54,613 bases of DNA from Halococcus morrhuae DSM 1307 (GCF_000336695.1 NZ_AOMC01000135.1:29646-84258), one strand, 5' to 3'. Positions 24,771-33,878 are shown, numbered from the stretch's first letter. Program-made: numbers and translations. Notes: generated by a model from the sequence alone, not told the origin.

Positions 24771-25514
24771 TCAGGGTTCGAGCGCCAGCATCACCTCGTC
24801 GATGTACTCGCCGTCGTACGTGTAGTGGTTCTCGCGGACGGCCTCGACCTCTCCGCCGTGTGCCTCGAAGAACTCGACTGCCTCCTCGTTGGTCGAGGGG
24901 ATCGAGTTGTAGAGCTTTTCGTACCCCTTCTCGTCGGCCCAGTCGAGCCCACGATCGAGCAGGTGGCCGCCGATGCCGTGGCCCTGATACTCCTCCAGGA
25001 CGCCGAGAGTGAGCTCGGCCGTGTGCGAGAGTTTCTCCAGTTCGGGAGTTTCGAGATGGATCCAGCCCACCACCTCGTCGTTGACGGTGGCGACGAAGAA
25101 CATCCGCGAGTGGACAGGGGAGTTCTGGACGACCGTCTCCTCGTGATCGATGATGTCGGCGACGCTCTCGGCGACTGTGTAGGTCTTGCCGCCGGCGACC
25201 TGTCGGATGACTCCAACCAGCCCGGAGCGGTCGGTCTCGATCGCCGGCCGGATGGTGAACGTCAACCCCTCGGCGTCGAACTGCTCCTCGTCGGTCTCGT
25301 CGCTGCCCTCGAACGTCGCCCGGAGCTCGCTCCCCTCCTCGGTGACGAGCCCGTCACGCTTCAGGATGGCGACGTGGTGACGAAAGCCGCTCGGATCGAG
25401 GCGGAGCGATTCGCGGACGTCGCCGGCGGCGACGGGATCGTCGCTGTCCTCGATATATTTGTAGATGCTCTTCCTGTCTTCGTGGCTGAAATCAACTGTT
25501 TCCGACACTTGCAT
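24771..25514 (-). CDS. Winged-helix/GNAT acetyltransferase fusion
   Basis: 247 residues. An N-terminal winged-helix-like domain (about 8-65, SLRLDPSGFRHHVAILKRDGLV) is followed by a GNAT domain (about 82-247) whose acetyl-CoA motif is ELTLGVLEEYQGHGIGGHLLDRG. The join suggests a regulator that acetylates a protein or small molecule, or an acetyltransferase that controls its own gene. Start at 25514 (MQVSETVDF); ATG 25529 is also in frame. Stands apart from neighbours by 124 bp upstream, where nothing else was recognised. Confidence 0.85.
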   Translation of the reverse strand: MQVSETVDFSHEDRKSIYKYIEDSDDPVAAGDVRESLRLDPSGFRHHVAILKRDGLVTEEGSELRATFEGSDETDEEQFDAEGLTFTIRPAIETDRSGLVGVIRQVAGGKTYTVAESVADIIDHEETVVQNSPVHSRMFFVATVNDEVVGWIHLETPELEKLSHTAELTLGVLEEYQGHGIGGHLLDRGLDWADEKGYEKLYNSIPSTNEEAVEFFEAHGGEVEAVRENHYTYDGEYIDEVMLALEP

Positions 25515-25638
25515 GGTCGTAGTTAGCACATCACGTCACTTAACTGTTGACCGAGATTTCGCACGAGTGCCATGACCGCCGAATCACAAACGTTCGAAGG
25601 GACGCATGCCGAACTCGGCGGCCGCTGGCGAGCACGGA

Positions 25639-26022
25639 CTACCCCGTCGGCCGTGGCGGCACCTGTGTGAGCAACTGCGCCGTCGCCTGAATGTCGTCCG
25701 TCTGGATGAGCACCTCGGCGGCCTTTCTGATGGTCGCGTCCGGCTCCATCGCAACGCCGTAACAGCGCGCGTACAGCGCGAGCCAATCGTTGGTCGCCCG
25801 ATGGAACTGTGCCAGTTCGTCGCCCGAGAACGCAACTCCCTGATCGGCGGTCCGCGCATCGAGATAGAGCACCACGAGCGGGCCGAGCCCTTCGCGGAGG
25901 AACGCCATTGCGCGCTCCTCGTCCGGCGGGTTTTCGGGCGGCTCGAACGTCGCACGATCACGGGCGGCCCGCGCAGCAAGCTCGTCGATCCGCTCGCGAT
26001 ACTCCGGTTCCGGGCGAGCCAT
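25639..26022 (-). CDS. Small helical protein of the ETF operon
   Basis: 127 residues, mostly helical and charged: EPEYRERIDELAARAARDRATFEPPENPPDEERAMAFLREGLGPLVV (cores ERIDELAARAARD and DEERAMAFLREG). No cofactor motif. It is coupled to the FixC-like gene by a TGATG overlap and ends the etfB-etfA-fixC unit, so it probably serves the same electron-transfer complex. A haloarchaeal family of this type is often in this position; I cannot name its function. Confidence 0.7.
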   Translation of the reverse strand: MARPEPEYRERIDELAARAARDRATFEPPENPPDEERAMAFLREGLGPLVVLYLDARTADQGVAFSGDELAQFHRATNDWLALYARCYGVAMEPDATIRKAAEVLIQTDDIQATAQLLTQVPPRPTG

Positions 26023-27755
26023 CAGCCCTCCCGGAACTCGACGCCCTTGCCGCCGCGCGGGTGTTCCCACTGGGTGTCGGCGACGATGGCACAGGTGCCA
26101 CACTCGACGCAGGGCTGGGTGTCGAGGCTCACGACGCGCTCCTCGTCGCCGTTCGATTGTACTGTCTCCTCACGATAGCAGCCACCGCCGAACCCCTCGG
26201 CACTCACCGGACAGGCCGTCACGGCCGCGCCGCTGGCTTCAACGGAGTCGTCTTCCAGAACGATGTGTGGGTTGCCGACGTCGGTGTCGTAGGTCAGCTC
26301 GCCGATGCGCTCGCCGAGACTCGGCGGCTCGATGGTGGTGTCGTCCGCGACACGCGTTCCGAGCTCCTCGGCGATGATCGTCGGCAGTGTCACGTAGGGC
26401 GTCTTCGTGTCGGGCATCATCGTCGCCAGATACGGCGAGCCGTAGGCCTGCCCGAGCAGCCCGGCCGTGTCGGCGGCGCGCACGCCGGCGCGCCCGAGGG
26501 GCGAATCGAGCAGTCGTTCGGCGAGATTAGTGGTAATATCGTTCTCGCCGGCCGCGCTCGCGATCTCGTAGCGCATCGGTCGGAGCTTCGCCATCACGCC
26601 CTCGTCGTGGAGGCGCTGCTCGTAGCGCTCGCCGGCAGTATTGGGTTTTCCTCTGGAACGAGCCTCGACGAACGCCTCCGCTGCCAGCGCGCCGGCCGTC
26701 ACCGCGTGGTTCATCCCCTTGATGATCGGTCCCTGGGCCTGCATCTGGCCGCCCGCATCGCCGACGAGTACGAGCCGTCCCTCGTGGGGCGAGGGATTGG
26801 CGGCCTTCTTCGAATCGGGGACGAGTTTGGCCGAATACTCCCGTTCGTTGTACTCCTCGCCGAGCCACTGGGCGAGCAGCGGGTGGGTGAGCAGCGCATC
26901 GAGCAGATCCTGGACCTCGGCTTCCTCCGCGACGATGCTGTCGAGATGGAAGACGTTCCCGATACACAGCGAGCTCTCGTTGGTGTAGAGGAAGCCACCG
27001 CCGCGGACACCGTCGTAGAGATCGCCCGAGAACAGATGGGCCTCGCCCTCGTCGTCGTCGATCCCGAACCGCTCGTTGATCGCATCGCCGGGCATGTCGA
27101 CGACGGCCTTCACACCCTGGAACCACTCCTCGGGCTCCTCCCAGTCCATCAGCCCTGCCGCGCGCGCGAGTTCGGAGTTCACGCCGTCGGCGGCGACGAT
27201 GAAGTCGGCCTCGATCGGGTCGAGCTCCTCGCAGGTGACGCCGACGATCTCGCCGTCTCGCGGGTCGCTTTGCTCCCCGCTCGATGCATCCGAGGGGCGA
27301 ACGCGCCCCTCGCTATCCTCCCTGAGCAGACCGTTCACCTTCACGCCCGTCAGCAGCCCGCCACCGGTCTCGCGGGTAAGTTCGTGGACTCGCTCGGCCA
27401 TCCACGAGTCCATCTTTCGGCGGAGGACCGCGTCGGCCCATTCGGTGTCGCGCTCGTGACCCCGGGTGATGTCGAACGTCTTCACCCTCTCGCCGGCGAT
27501 GTTGTGGATGTAGTAGTCGGTGACGGGCCGTTCGGACGCGTGCTCGCGAAATCCCGGCAGGAGCCCGTCGATCGTGTAGGGGGCGGATTCCTCGGCGTAG
27601 ATGAGGCCCCCGGTGACGTTTTTCGATCCGGCATCGACGCCGCGTTCGAGAACGACCGTTTCGACACCGTTGCGCGCGAGCGTCGCGGCCGCCGCCGCGC
27701 CGCCCGGTCCCGCCCCGACCACCACCGCCTCGTAGTGTTCGTGTTCGTCAGTCAT
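26022..27755 (-). CDS. fixC: ETF:quinone oxidoreductase-like FixC fused to FixX ferredoxin
   Basis: 577 residues. The FixC flavoprotein part begins VVVGAGPGGAAAAATLARNG (FAD, about 10-29) and includes LVLVGDAGGQMQAQGPIIKGMNHAV (about 330-355). The C terminus (about 500-577) is a FixX-like ferredoxin with TACPV, GGGCY and CVECGTC Cys. In other organisms FixC and FixX are separate; here they are one protein. It passes electrons from ETF to quinone or ferredoxin. Residues about 148-170 (REDSEGRVRPSDASSGEQSD) look like an insertion and are coded by a GC-rich hairpin sequence. Overlaps etfA by 8 bp. Start 27755 (MTDEHEHYEAV). Confidence 0.9.
   Translation of the reverse strand: MTDEHEHYEAVVVGAGPGGAAAAATLARNGVETVVLERGVDAGSKNVTGGLIYAEESAPYTIDGLLPGFREHASERPVTDYYIHNIAGERVKTFDITRGHERDTEWADAVLRRKMDSWMAERVHELTRETGGGLLTGVKVNGLLREDSEGRVRPSDASSGEQSDPRDGEIVGVTCEELDPIEADFIVAADGVNSELARAAGLMDWEEPEEWFQGVKAVVDMPGDAINERFGIDDDEGEAHLFSGDLYDGVRGGGFLYTNESSLCIGNVFHLDSIVAEEAEVQDLLDALLTHPLLAQWLGEEYNEREYSAKLVPDSKKAANPSPHEGRLVLVGDAGGQMQAQGPIIKGMNHAVTAGALAAEAFVEARSRGKPNTAGERYEQRLHDEGVMAKLRPMRYEIASAAGENDITTNLAERLLDSPLGRAGVRAADTAGLLGQAYGSPYLATMMPDTKTPYVTLPTIIAEELGTRVADDTTIEPPSLGERIGELTYDTDVGNPHIVLEDDSVEASGAAVTACPVSAEGFGGGCYREETVQSNGDEERVVSLDTQPCVECGTCAIVADTQWEHPRGGKGVEFREG
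27291..27312. repeat. Hairpin inside the fixC coding sequence
   Basis: CGAGGGGCG and CGCCCCTCG are exact complements (9 bp) around AACG. They fall in a hydrophilic stretch of FixC that does not resemble the family and is framed by low-complexity GC-rich sequence. This may be a small palindromic insertion tolerated in a surface loop. Confidence 0.4.
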
Positions 27756-29691
27756 CGTTGTTGCCTCCATCGGCCGCGAGCTCCTGTGGTTCGAGTTCGC
27801 CCGATTCGAGCGCCGCCGTGAGCGTCGGCAGTACATCGAAGAGATCGCCCTCGATGAAGTAGTCGGAGAAGTCGCGGATGCGCGCGTCGGGATCGGTGTT
27901 CACAGCAATGATGGTCTCGGATTCGTCCATGCCGACCTTGTGCTGGACGGCCCCCGAGATCCCGGCGGCGATGTAGAGATCGGGTTCCACCACCTGCCCG
28001 GTCTCGCCAATCTGGCGTTCCTCGGCCGTGTACTCCGTGACGTGGCCCGCAAACTCGTAGGCACCGGTGACGATGCCCCGGGAGACGCCGAGCGCGGCGT
28101 CGTCGAAGGCGTCGCGGAGATCGAGCCCGAGCTCCATCCCCTCGGTTGGGCTGTCGCCGATCCCCCGCCCCATCGCCACCACCACGTCGTGACCGGTGAG
28201 ATCGACACCCTCGTCCAGTCGGTCGTGATTGGTGACCGAAACCCGGAGCCACTCCTCGTCGAGCTCGTCGGCGTGTTCGACGATCTCTCCCTCCCTGTCG
28301 TGATCGGGTTCGGGCAGGTCGAAACTCCCCGGGATCACCGACGCGCCCTGTGGGTGGAACTCCCGGGTCGGGTTGTCGAGACAGAGGATGGTCGAATACT
28401 CGAACCCCGAGAAATCCGGGCGCTTCATGTGGAGCACGCGCTCGAACTCCTTTTTCGCGCCCGGTCGCCCGGTCTTGGCCGGGTTCGAGATCATCGATTC
28501 CTCGATGTAGAGATCCGAACAGTCGGAAGCCAGTCCGGAATCGAGTTCGCCCTGGACGAGCGCCGAGAGATCGCGTCCGTTGTTCGTCGCCGGGAACACC
28601 GTATAGCGCGGTTCGTCGTAGTCGCGCCAGCCAGCACCCGTCTCGCGCCCGCGGCTCTCGCCGGGTGTCGCGCCCGCCCGCGCCATATCGCAGAACAGTT
28701 CGGTGTAGGGCTTGTGCTGGAACCGCTCCAGCTGATCGTCCTCGTGGTACACGACCACGTCCGCACCGTAGGCGATGACGTCTTCGGCGTGTTTTTCCAC
28801 ATCGCTGCCGACGAGCACCGCCACGACGCGCTCGTCCTCGTCGTACGCGTCGTTGTAGCCGTCCATCAGTTCGCGGGCCTTGCCGAGCATCTCCTTCGAG
28901 ACGTCGACGAGCTCGCCCGCCTGCGTCTCGCAGTAGACCCACATGTCCCGATAGACACCGTCGTCGAGCGCCTTGACGTACTGTTTGTCCGCCGTCGGAT
29001 GGTCGAGATCCGGGTGTTTCTCTTCTGGAGGAATGACCTCGATCTCGTCTGGCTCGTCCTCCTCCTGAACCGACGCGATGCGCTTTTCGATGAGATTCGT
29101 CGCCGCATCCCGATCCTCGCCGGCCCGTTCGGCGTCGAGGACCGCCTGCAGCCGCTCGACGTCGTCGATCCCCTGGAGGGCGTTGCCGAGCCCGGCCGTC
29201 GAGAGTTCGGTGGGATCGATCTCGCCGTCCTCGTCTGCCTCGCTCTCACCCACTTTCTCGATCCGGCTCTCGATCAGCGTCACGACGTTCTCTCGGTCCT
29301 CGCCCGCTCGTTCCGCATCGAGGATCGCGTCGAGTTCGTCGATGTCCTCGACGTCCTTGATCGCCGGACCGAACTCGGCGATGTCGTACTCGCCCGGATC
29401 GAGCGCGAGGTTCTCGGACTTGTCCACGTCGCCTGCCTCGCTTTCGTCGTCCTCGATCTCGTCGGCCGACTCGCGATACTCGCCCTCGGTTTCGGTATCC
29501 TCATCGACCGCTTCGTCCTCGTCGGTGCTCACCGCGCGCATCCGTGCGCGGATCGCCTCCTGGGCCGTCTTTCGCTGTTTGCCGTCTTTTTCGGCGTCGA
29601 GCAGCCCTTCGAGCTCGCGCGGGCTGTCGATTTCGTCCAGTTCGTCCTGGAGCTGTTCGACGGTGTGCTCGCCGGGGTCGATCTCGCTCAT
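27748..29691 (-). CDS. etfA: Electron-transfer flavoprotein alpha subunit with three-repeat N-terminal extension
   Basis: 647 residues, about 300 more than a usual EtfA. The C-terminal half has the ETF alpha core with GQVVEPDLYIAAGISGAVQHKVG and NTDPDARIRDFSDYFIEGD (FAD binding). The first ~215 residues hold three ~50-aa repeats at 4-54, 98-147 and 158-208, of the pattern DPGEY...LDAERAGEDR...LIExRI, joined by a very acidic linker (55-95). These resemble small helical domains of unknown role. EtfA binds FAD and hands electrons from acyl-CoA or similar dehydrogenases to FixC. Overlaps etfB by 4 bp. Confidence 0.92.
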   Translation of the reverse strand: MSEIDPGEHTVEQLQDELDEIDSPRELEGLLDAEKDGKQRKTAQEAIRARMRAVSTDEDEAVDEDTETEGEYRESADEIEDDESEAGDVDKSENLALDPGEYDIAEFGPAIKDVEDIDELDAILDAERAGEDRENVVTLIESRIEKVGESEADEDGEIDPTELSTAGLGNALQGIDDVERLQAVLDAERAGEDRDAATNLIEKRIASVQEEDEPDEIEVIPPEEKHPDLDHPTADKQYVKALDDGVYRDMWVYCETQAGELVDVSKEMLGKARELMDGYNDAYDEDERVVAVLVGSDVEKHAEDVIAYGADVVVYHEDDQLERFQHKPYTELFCDMARAGATPGESRGRETGAGWRDYDEPRYTVFPATNNGRDLSALVQGELDSGLASDCSDLYIEESMISNPAKTGRPGAKKEFERVLHMKRPDFSGFEYSTILCLDNPTREFHPQGASVIPGSFDLPEPDHDREGEIVEHADELDEEWLRVSVTNHDRLDEGVDLTGHDVVVAMGRGIGDSPTEGMELGLDLRDAFDDAALGVSRGIVTGAYEFAGHVTEYTAEERQIGETGQVVEPDLYIAAGISGAVQHKVGMDESETIIAVNTDPDARIRDFSDYFIEGDLFDVLPTLTAALESGELEPQELAADGGNNDD

Positions 29692-30545
29692 CGCTCGCCT
29701 CCCGCGTGGGCCGCCATCGCGTCGAAGACCTCGTTCATCCCGTCCTCGTCGCCCGGGTTGACCATCGTCGCCTCGCGCTCAGCGGGCGCTTTCGGGATCG
29801 GGTCAACTGATGAAACGATCGTCGGCGAGCCGTCCAACCCGATGTAGTCGGGATCGAGATTCAGGTCCGCGTGATCCCAGGTCGTCAGGTGCTCCTCGTG
29901 GTTCTTCGCCCGTTCTCTCGTCTCCGCACGGAGGTCCTTCAGCGTGAGTCGATCGCCGGCGGTTCTGTAGGTGGGTTCGAACTCCGGATCGGCGACGACG
30001 AACGCCGGCATCGGTGCCTTGACGGTCTCGATCTCCTCGATGTCGCCTTCGACGAGGCGTTTCGCTCGCACCGTTCCCTCATCTTCGTTGACGTCGAGCG
30101 CGATCACGTGGGTGATGATCGGCCAGTCGAGACACCAGCAGGCCTGCGGGCCGGTGTGGCCGGTCTCGCCGTCGGCGGTCTTGAACCCCGCGAACACGAG
30201 GTCCGGCGTCTCGTCGAGTTTCTGCAACCCGGTGGCGATCGTGATCGCCGTCGCCCACGTGTCGGAGGCCGCAAGCTCGCGATCCGAGAGGAGATAGAGC
30301 TCGTCGGCATAGACCGACTCCATCGCCTCGCCGAGCACGTCGCCGTAGCCCGGCGGCCCCATGCTCATCACGCTCAGCCGCCCCCCATGACGGACCTTCG
30401 TCTGGAGCGCCGTCCGGAGCGCGTGCTTGTCGTTGGGGTTCATCACCGTCGGGGTGTTGCCCCGTTCGAGATGGCCGTCCTCGTCGAACGATACCTGTCC
30501 CTCGCGGAAGTCGGGAACGCCCTTCGTCAGCGTGACTGTGTGCAT
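29688..30545 (-). CDS. etfB: Electron-transfer flavoprotein beta subunit
   Basis: 285 residues. PDLVFAGFKTADGETGHTGPQ and LDWPIITHVIALDV are EtfB motifs for the AMP/FAD pocket. Together with EtfA it accepts electrons from flavin dehydrogenases. The ATG at 30545 (MHTVTLTKGVPD) is preferred to an upstream reading; a TATA-like AGGAATAG (minus, near 30570) would make it leaderless. First gene of the etfB-etfA-fixC operon. Confidence 0.93.
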   Translation of the reverse strand: MHTVTLTKGVPDFREGQVSFDEDGHLERGNTPTVMNPNDKHALRTALQTKVRHGGRLSVMSMGPPGYGDVLGEAMESVYADELYLLSDRELAASDTWATAITIATGLQKLDETPDLVFAGFKTADGETGHTGPQACWCLDWPIITHVIALDVNEDEGTVRAKRLVEGDIEEIETVKAPMPAFVVADPEFEPTYRTAGDRLTLKDLRAETRERAKNHEEHLTTWDHADLNLDPDYIGLDGSPTIVSSVDPIPKAPAEREATMVNPGDEDGMNEVFDAMAAHAGGER

Positions 30546-30636
30546 TGCTAGTCGGTCTCCCGTGTGACTATTCCTAACATACTCACCCGACAACTATTAC
30601 CGTCCCGGTATTCCGTATAATCTTGCCGCTATCGGG

Positions 30637-30978
<342 letters not shown>

Positions 30979-30990
30979 TCACGACAGCCG

Positions 30991-31000
30991 ACTATTTAAC
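30991..31000 (-). promoter_or_regulatory. TATA box of the ferredoxin gene
   Basis: GTTAAATAGT on the minus strand is centred about 26-30 bp before the ATG at 30966, which predicts a leaderless or near-leaderless transcript. Confidence 0.5.
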
Positions 31001-31021
31001 TCTTCGACCGAACGGGATCGG

Positions 31022-31447
31022 TCACGGCGGGGCGAGCAGCGTCGAGATCCGCGCGTTCTCCTTCAGATGGATCCCGCCGGACGGAACCGACAGCGGGACG
31101 CGCTCGATCTCGCGGACGAACAGCGTTGGATGGAACGCGCCGCGCTCGCGCAGTTCGTCCCGTGTCTGGAGGACGAGCGGTTCGTCGGCATCGACTTGTT
31201 CGTTGAATTCGACGAGATACTGGCCCGCTTCGAGCCGCCACCAGCCGTAGTCGTCCTCGGCGTTTCGCTTCTCCGTTCCACGGGGTGTCGTGCTCGCAGC
31301 GTCGAGTTCTCCACCGCCGAAATCCACGCGCCCCGGCGTCTCGATCTCGTGGACGGCCGCGAGCGTCAGATCGAGTCCCACGTCATTGACCTGTGTCTCC
31401 TCGTGGACGATCCCCGCGACGTACTCGGTGAGTTCCGCGCCCGTCAT
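31022..31447 (-). CDS. dCTP deaminase/dUTPase-fold protein
   Basis: 141 residues with the trimeric dUTPase-like fold: DVGLDLTLAAVHEI near residue 22, YLVEFNEQVDADEPLVLQTR, and GGIHLKENARISTLL at the C terminus. It resembles dCTP deaminase but is shorter than the ~190-aa enzyme, and the substrate-binding SSL/GRD motif is not obvious, so deaminase activity is uncertain. Lies in its own unit between the ferredoxin and gltX genes. Confidence 0.7.
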   Translation of the reverse strand: MTGAELTEYVAGIVHEETQVNDVGLDLTLAAVHEIETPGRVDFGGGELDAASTTPRGTEKRNAEDDYGWWRLEAGQYLVEFNEQVDADEPLVLQTRDELRERGAFHPTLFVREIERVPLSVPSGGIHLKENARISTLLAPP

Positions 31448-31527
31448 GGCGGCGATAGCACGTCCGGGGACGAAAACGTACGGGTCAGAAAGAAAGCCGA
31501 TGGCTCAGAGAAAGGGAAGCCAACGAC

Positions 31528-33240
31528 TCAGGAGTGGGCGTAGTACGCGACGGTCTCGCCCTCGTTCTGGGCGTCGATGCGCGCGAACCCGATGCGCTCG
31601 AACTGGACCATCTCGTCGGGGTCTCGACTGGCGATCCCGGGTTCGGCACGACCCTCGACGTCGCCCTCCATCGTTCGCAAGAGGACCGTGCGGTTGTCGT
31701 CGGCCGGCACCCAGTGTACCACGGGGACGTCCTCCTCGCGAACGACGTCGATGTCGGTGCCGACGAACTCGAAGGCGTCGCGCGTGTGGCGCACACAGCC
31801 GTAGCCCTTGAGCCAGACGCGCTCGCCGTTAGCTGGGACGTCGTCGGGTTCGATCAACACCGCCCCCTCGACGGGGATCTCACGAACGCCGCGATCCTCG
31901 TGATTGGGATGGACCGGCGGTTCACCCGTTTCCGGGCCGCCGACGACAGTCTTCTCGACGCCGTCGCGAACGAGGAAGGCACGGTCGGTCTCCTCGTCGA
32001 TGCGCTCGCGGTTGGCGGCGTAGATCGCGCTCATCGCCAGATCGACGTTGCTCGTCGAGGTGCCGAGCGAGACCATCGCCTCGGTGATGGCGTCGCCACG
32101 GATGCCACGCCGGCGGAGGCTCGCGACCGTGGGCGCGCGCGGGTCGTCCCAGCCGTCGAGGTCGCCCGCCTCGACGAGTCCCTTGATCGTCGAGGTGCTC
32201 ATCTTCACGTCGTAGGCGTCGATCTGGACGTGGCCCCAGTGGGTCACGTCGGGATACTCCCAGCCGAAGTAGTCGTAGAGGAACCGCTGGCGCTTGGCGG
32301 AGTCCTGAAGATCGATGCCCCGGATGATGTGCGTGACCCCGAACAGGTGGTCGTCGATGCCGGATTGGAAATCGAGCAGGGGCCAGCAGCGATGCTCACT
32401 GGCTGCCTCGCGGGGGTGTGGCGTGTCGATCATCCGAAAGGCGACCCAGTCGCGGAGCGCCGGGTTCTTGTGCTCGATGTTGGTGCACACCCGGAGGACC
32501 ATCTCGCCGGCGTCGTACTCGCCAGCGACCATCGCGTCGAACTCCTCGCGCGTCGTCTCTGGCGCTTTTTCCCGATGCGGGCAGGCCTCGCCCGAGTTCT
32601 TCAGTTCGGAGAACTCCGCGGCGGGACACGAACAGGTGTACGCGCCGCCGAGATCGATGAGTTCGCGCGCGTGCTCGTAGTAGGTCTCCATCCGGTCGGA
32701 GGCCCTGGCCACTTCGTCGGGCTCGAAGCCCAGGTAATCGATCGCGTCGAGAATGGCGTCGTAGGCCGCGAGGTCAGGACGTTTGGTCTCGGGATCGGTA
32801 TCGTCGAACCGGCAGAGCATCCAGCCGTCGTAGCGATCCTTGTAGGTGCCGATGACGGCGGGCATGCGGGCGCTACCGAGATGCCAGGGTCCGTTCGGGT
32901 TGGGTGCCAGCCGCATTCGGACCGCACCCTCCTCGGCGTTCGGCAGGTCGGGCAGCGGATGGTCGTCGCCCTCGTCATCGGCTTCGAGATCGGCGAGCAG
33001 GTCGGGCGCGAGCGCTTCGAGGCGCTTCTGTCGGCCCTCCTCGTCGAGTTCGTTCACCCGCGAGACGACGGGAGCGACGACACCCGGTACCTCGTCGCCG
33101 TGCTCCTGAAACTCGGGGTTCTCGCCCATCAGCGGGCCGATCACCGCGCCGACGTCGGCCTCCTCACCGTGTTTGACCGCGTTGAGCAGGGCGTGGCGCT
33201 CGGCCTCGTGCTCGACGCGCTCGCGAAGATCGTCGTCCAT
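31528..33240 (-). CDS. gltX: Glutamyl-tRNA synthetase, archaeal type
   Basis: 570 residues. The HIGH-type motif is PNPNGPWHLGSAR near 118 and the KMSKS-type motif is DVKMSTSTIKG near 345. CSCPAAEFSELKNSGEACPH supplies a zinc site. The anticodon-binding beta-barrel follows at the C terminus (KGYGCVRHTRDAFEFVG). It charges tRNA-Glu and, in archaea without GlnRS, also tRNA-Gln before amidation. Start ATG 33240 (MDDDLRERVEHE). The upstream gap contains repeat copy A. Confidence 0.95.
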   Translation of the reverse strand: MDDDLRERVEHEAERHALLNAVKHGEEADVGAVIGPLMGENPEFQEHGDEVPGVVAPVVSRVNELDEEGRQKRLEALAPDLLADLEADDEGDDHPLPDLPNAEEGAVRMRLAPNPNGPWHLGSARMPAVIGTYKDRYDGWMLCRFDDTDPETKRPDLAAYDAILDAIDYLGFEPDEVARASDRMETYYEHARELIDLGGAYTCSCPAAEFSELKNSGEACPHREKAPETTREEFDAMVAGEYDAGEMVLRVCTNIEHKNPALRDWVAFRMIDTPHPREAASEHRCWPLLDFQSGIDDHLFGVTHIIRGIDLQDSAKRQRFLYDYFGWEYPDVTHWGHVQIDAYDVKMSTSTIKGLVEAGDLDGWDDPRAPTVASLRRRGIRGDAITEAMVSLGTSTSNVDLAMSAIYAANRERIDEETDRAFLVRDGVEKTVVGGPETGEPPVHPNHEDRGVREIPVEGAVLIEPDDVPANGERVWLKGYGCVRHTRDAFEFVGTDIDVVREEDVPVVHWVPADDNRTVLLRTMEGDVEGRAEPGIASRDPDEMVQFERIGFARIDAQNEGETVAYYAHS

Positions 33241-33306
33241 TGGGGATGGCTCAGACGCGGGCGATGAAAACCCGTCGGGTTTCGGTGGCCCGTGGCGGGT
33301 GCGGTT

Positions 33307-33551
33307 GCGGTGCCTGGCGGATGAAGGGCGAGCGACCGAACGAATGTGAGGGAGCGAGGGCTTCTGCGGTGCGGTCGGTGGTTGCGGCGCTGTGCGGTTT
33401 GCGGGAAGCGTAGTGTCCGCGCGAATGAAATGAGCGCGGTTCACCGCGAGTGAGCGCGCAGCGCGAACGAGCGGGACCTTTTTAGCGTAGCTTTTTGCAA
33501 GGAGTGGTGCGCGAGCCGCAGGCGAGCGCACCCGACGCAGTAAAAAGGTAC
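33307..33551. repeat. Intergenic structured repeat, copy A
   Basis: A 245-bp element filling most of the 311-bp gap between gltX and the eIF1 gene. It begins with GCGGTGCCTGGCGGATGAAG and ends CGCAGTAAAAAGGTAC right at the eIF1 stop. It contains TTTTT runs at 33479-33483 and 33492-33496, a 7-bp hairpin (33506-33512/33526-33532) and a 6-bp hairpin (33417-33422/33434-33439). Copy B at 46241 shares the ends and unpaired parts but has different, compensating stem sequences. It may be a bidirectional terminator or a REP-like element. The rest of the gap (33241-33306) shows nothing else. Confidence 0.8.
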
Positions 33552-33845
33552 CTAGGCGACGTTGTAGCCCTTGTCGCGGAGGAAGTCCTCGATGCGGCCG
33601 GTGTGATTGCCCTGGAGTTCGATGGCGTCGTCCTCGATGGTGCCGCCACAGGCGAACTTGGATTTCAGGTCCGAGGACAGACTCGACATGTCGACGTCCT
33701 GTGGATCGAACCCTTCGACGATCGTTACCTCCTTTCCGTATCTACGCTCGTCGATGCGGATGGTGATCTGCTGGGACTCTCTGGCGACGTCTTCGCAGAC
33801 GCAGAGTTCCTCGGGCAGGCCGCACGTCGAGCAGACTTCCGACAT
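33552..33845 (-). CDS. eIF1/SUI1-family translation factor
   Basis: 97 residues: an N-terminal zinc knuckle ([16 protein letters not shown], four Cys) followed by the SUI1 fold with [25 protein letters not shown] and [22 protein letters not shown]1 homologues help start-codon selection on the small subunit. A minus-strand TATA box (TTTAATA, 33871-33878) lies about 26 bp before the start, inside the 3' end of the upstream transglutaminase gene, giving a near-leaderless mRNA. Confidence 0.93.
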   Translation of the reverse strand: MSEVCSTCGLPEELCVCEDVARESQQITIRIDERRYGKEVTIVEGFDPQDVDMSSLSSDLKSKFACGGTIEDDAIELQGNHTGRIEDFLRDKGYNVA

Positions 33846-33870
33846 TACACTGGGAGATATGAGACGGCCA

Positions 33871-33878
33871 TATTAAAT
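33871..33878 (-). promoter_or_regulatory. TATA box of the eIF1 gene
   Basis: TATTTAATA on the minus strand overlaps the stop codon of the transglutaminase gene. The predicted start (near 33849) is 4 nt before the eIF1 ATG. Confidence 0.6.
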
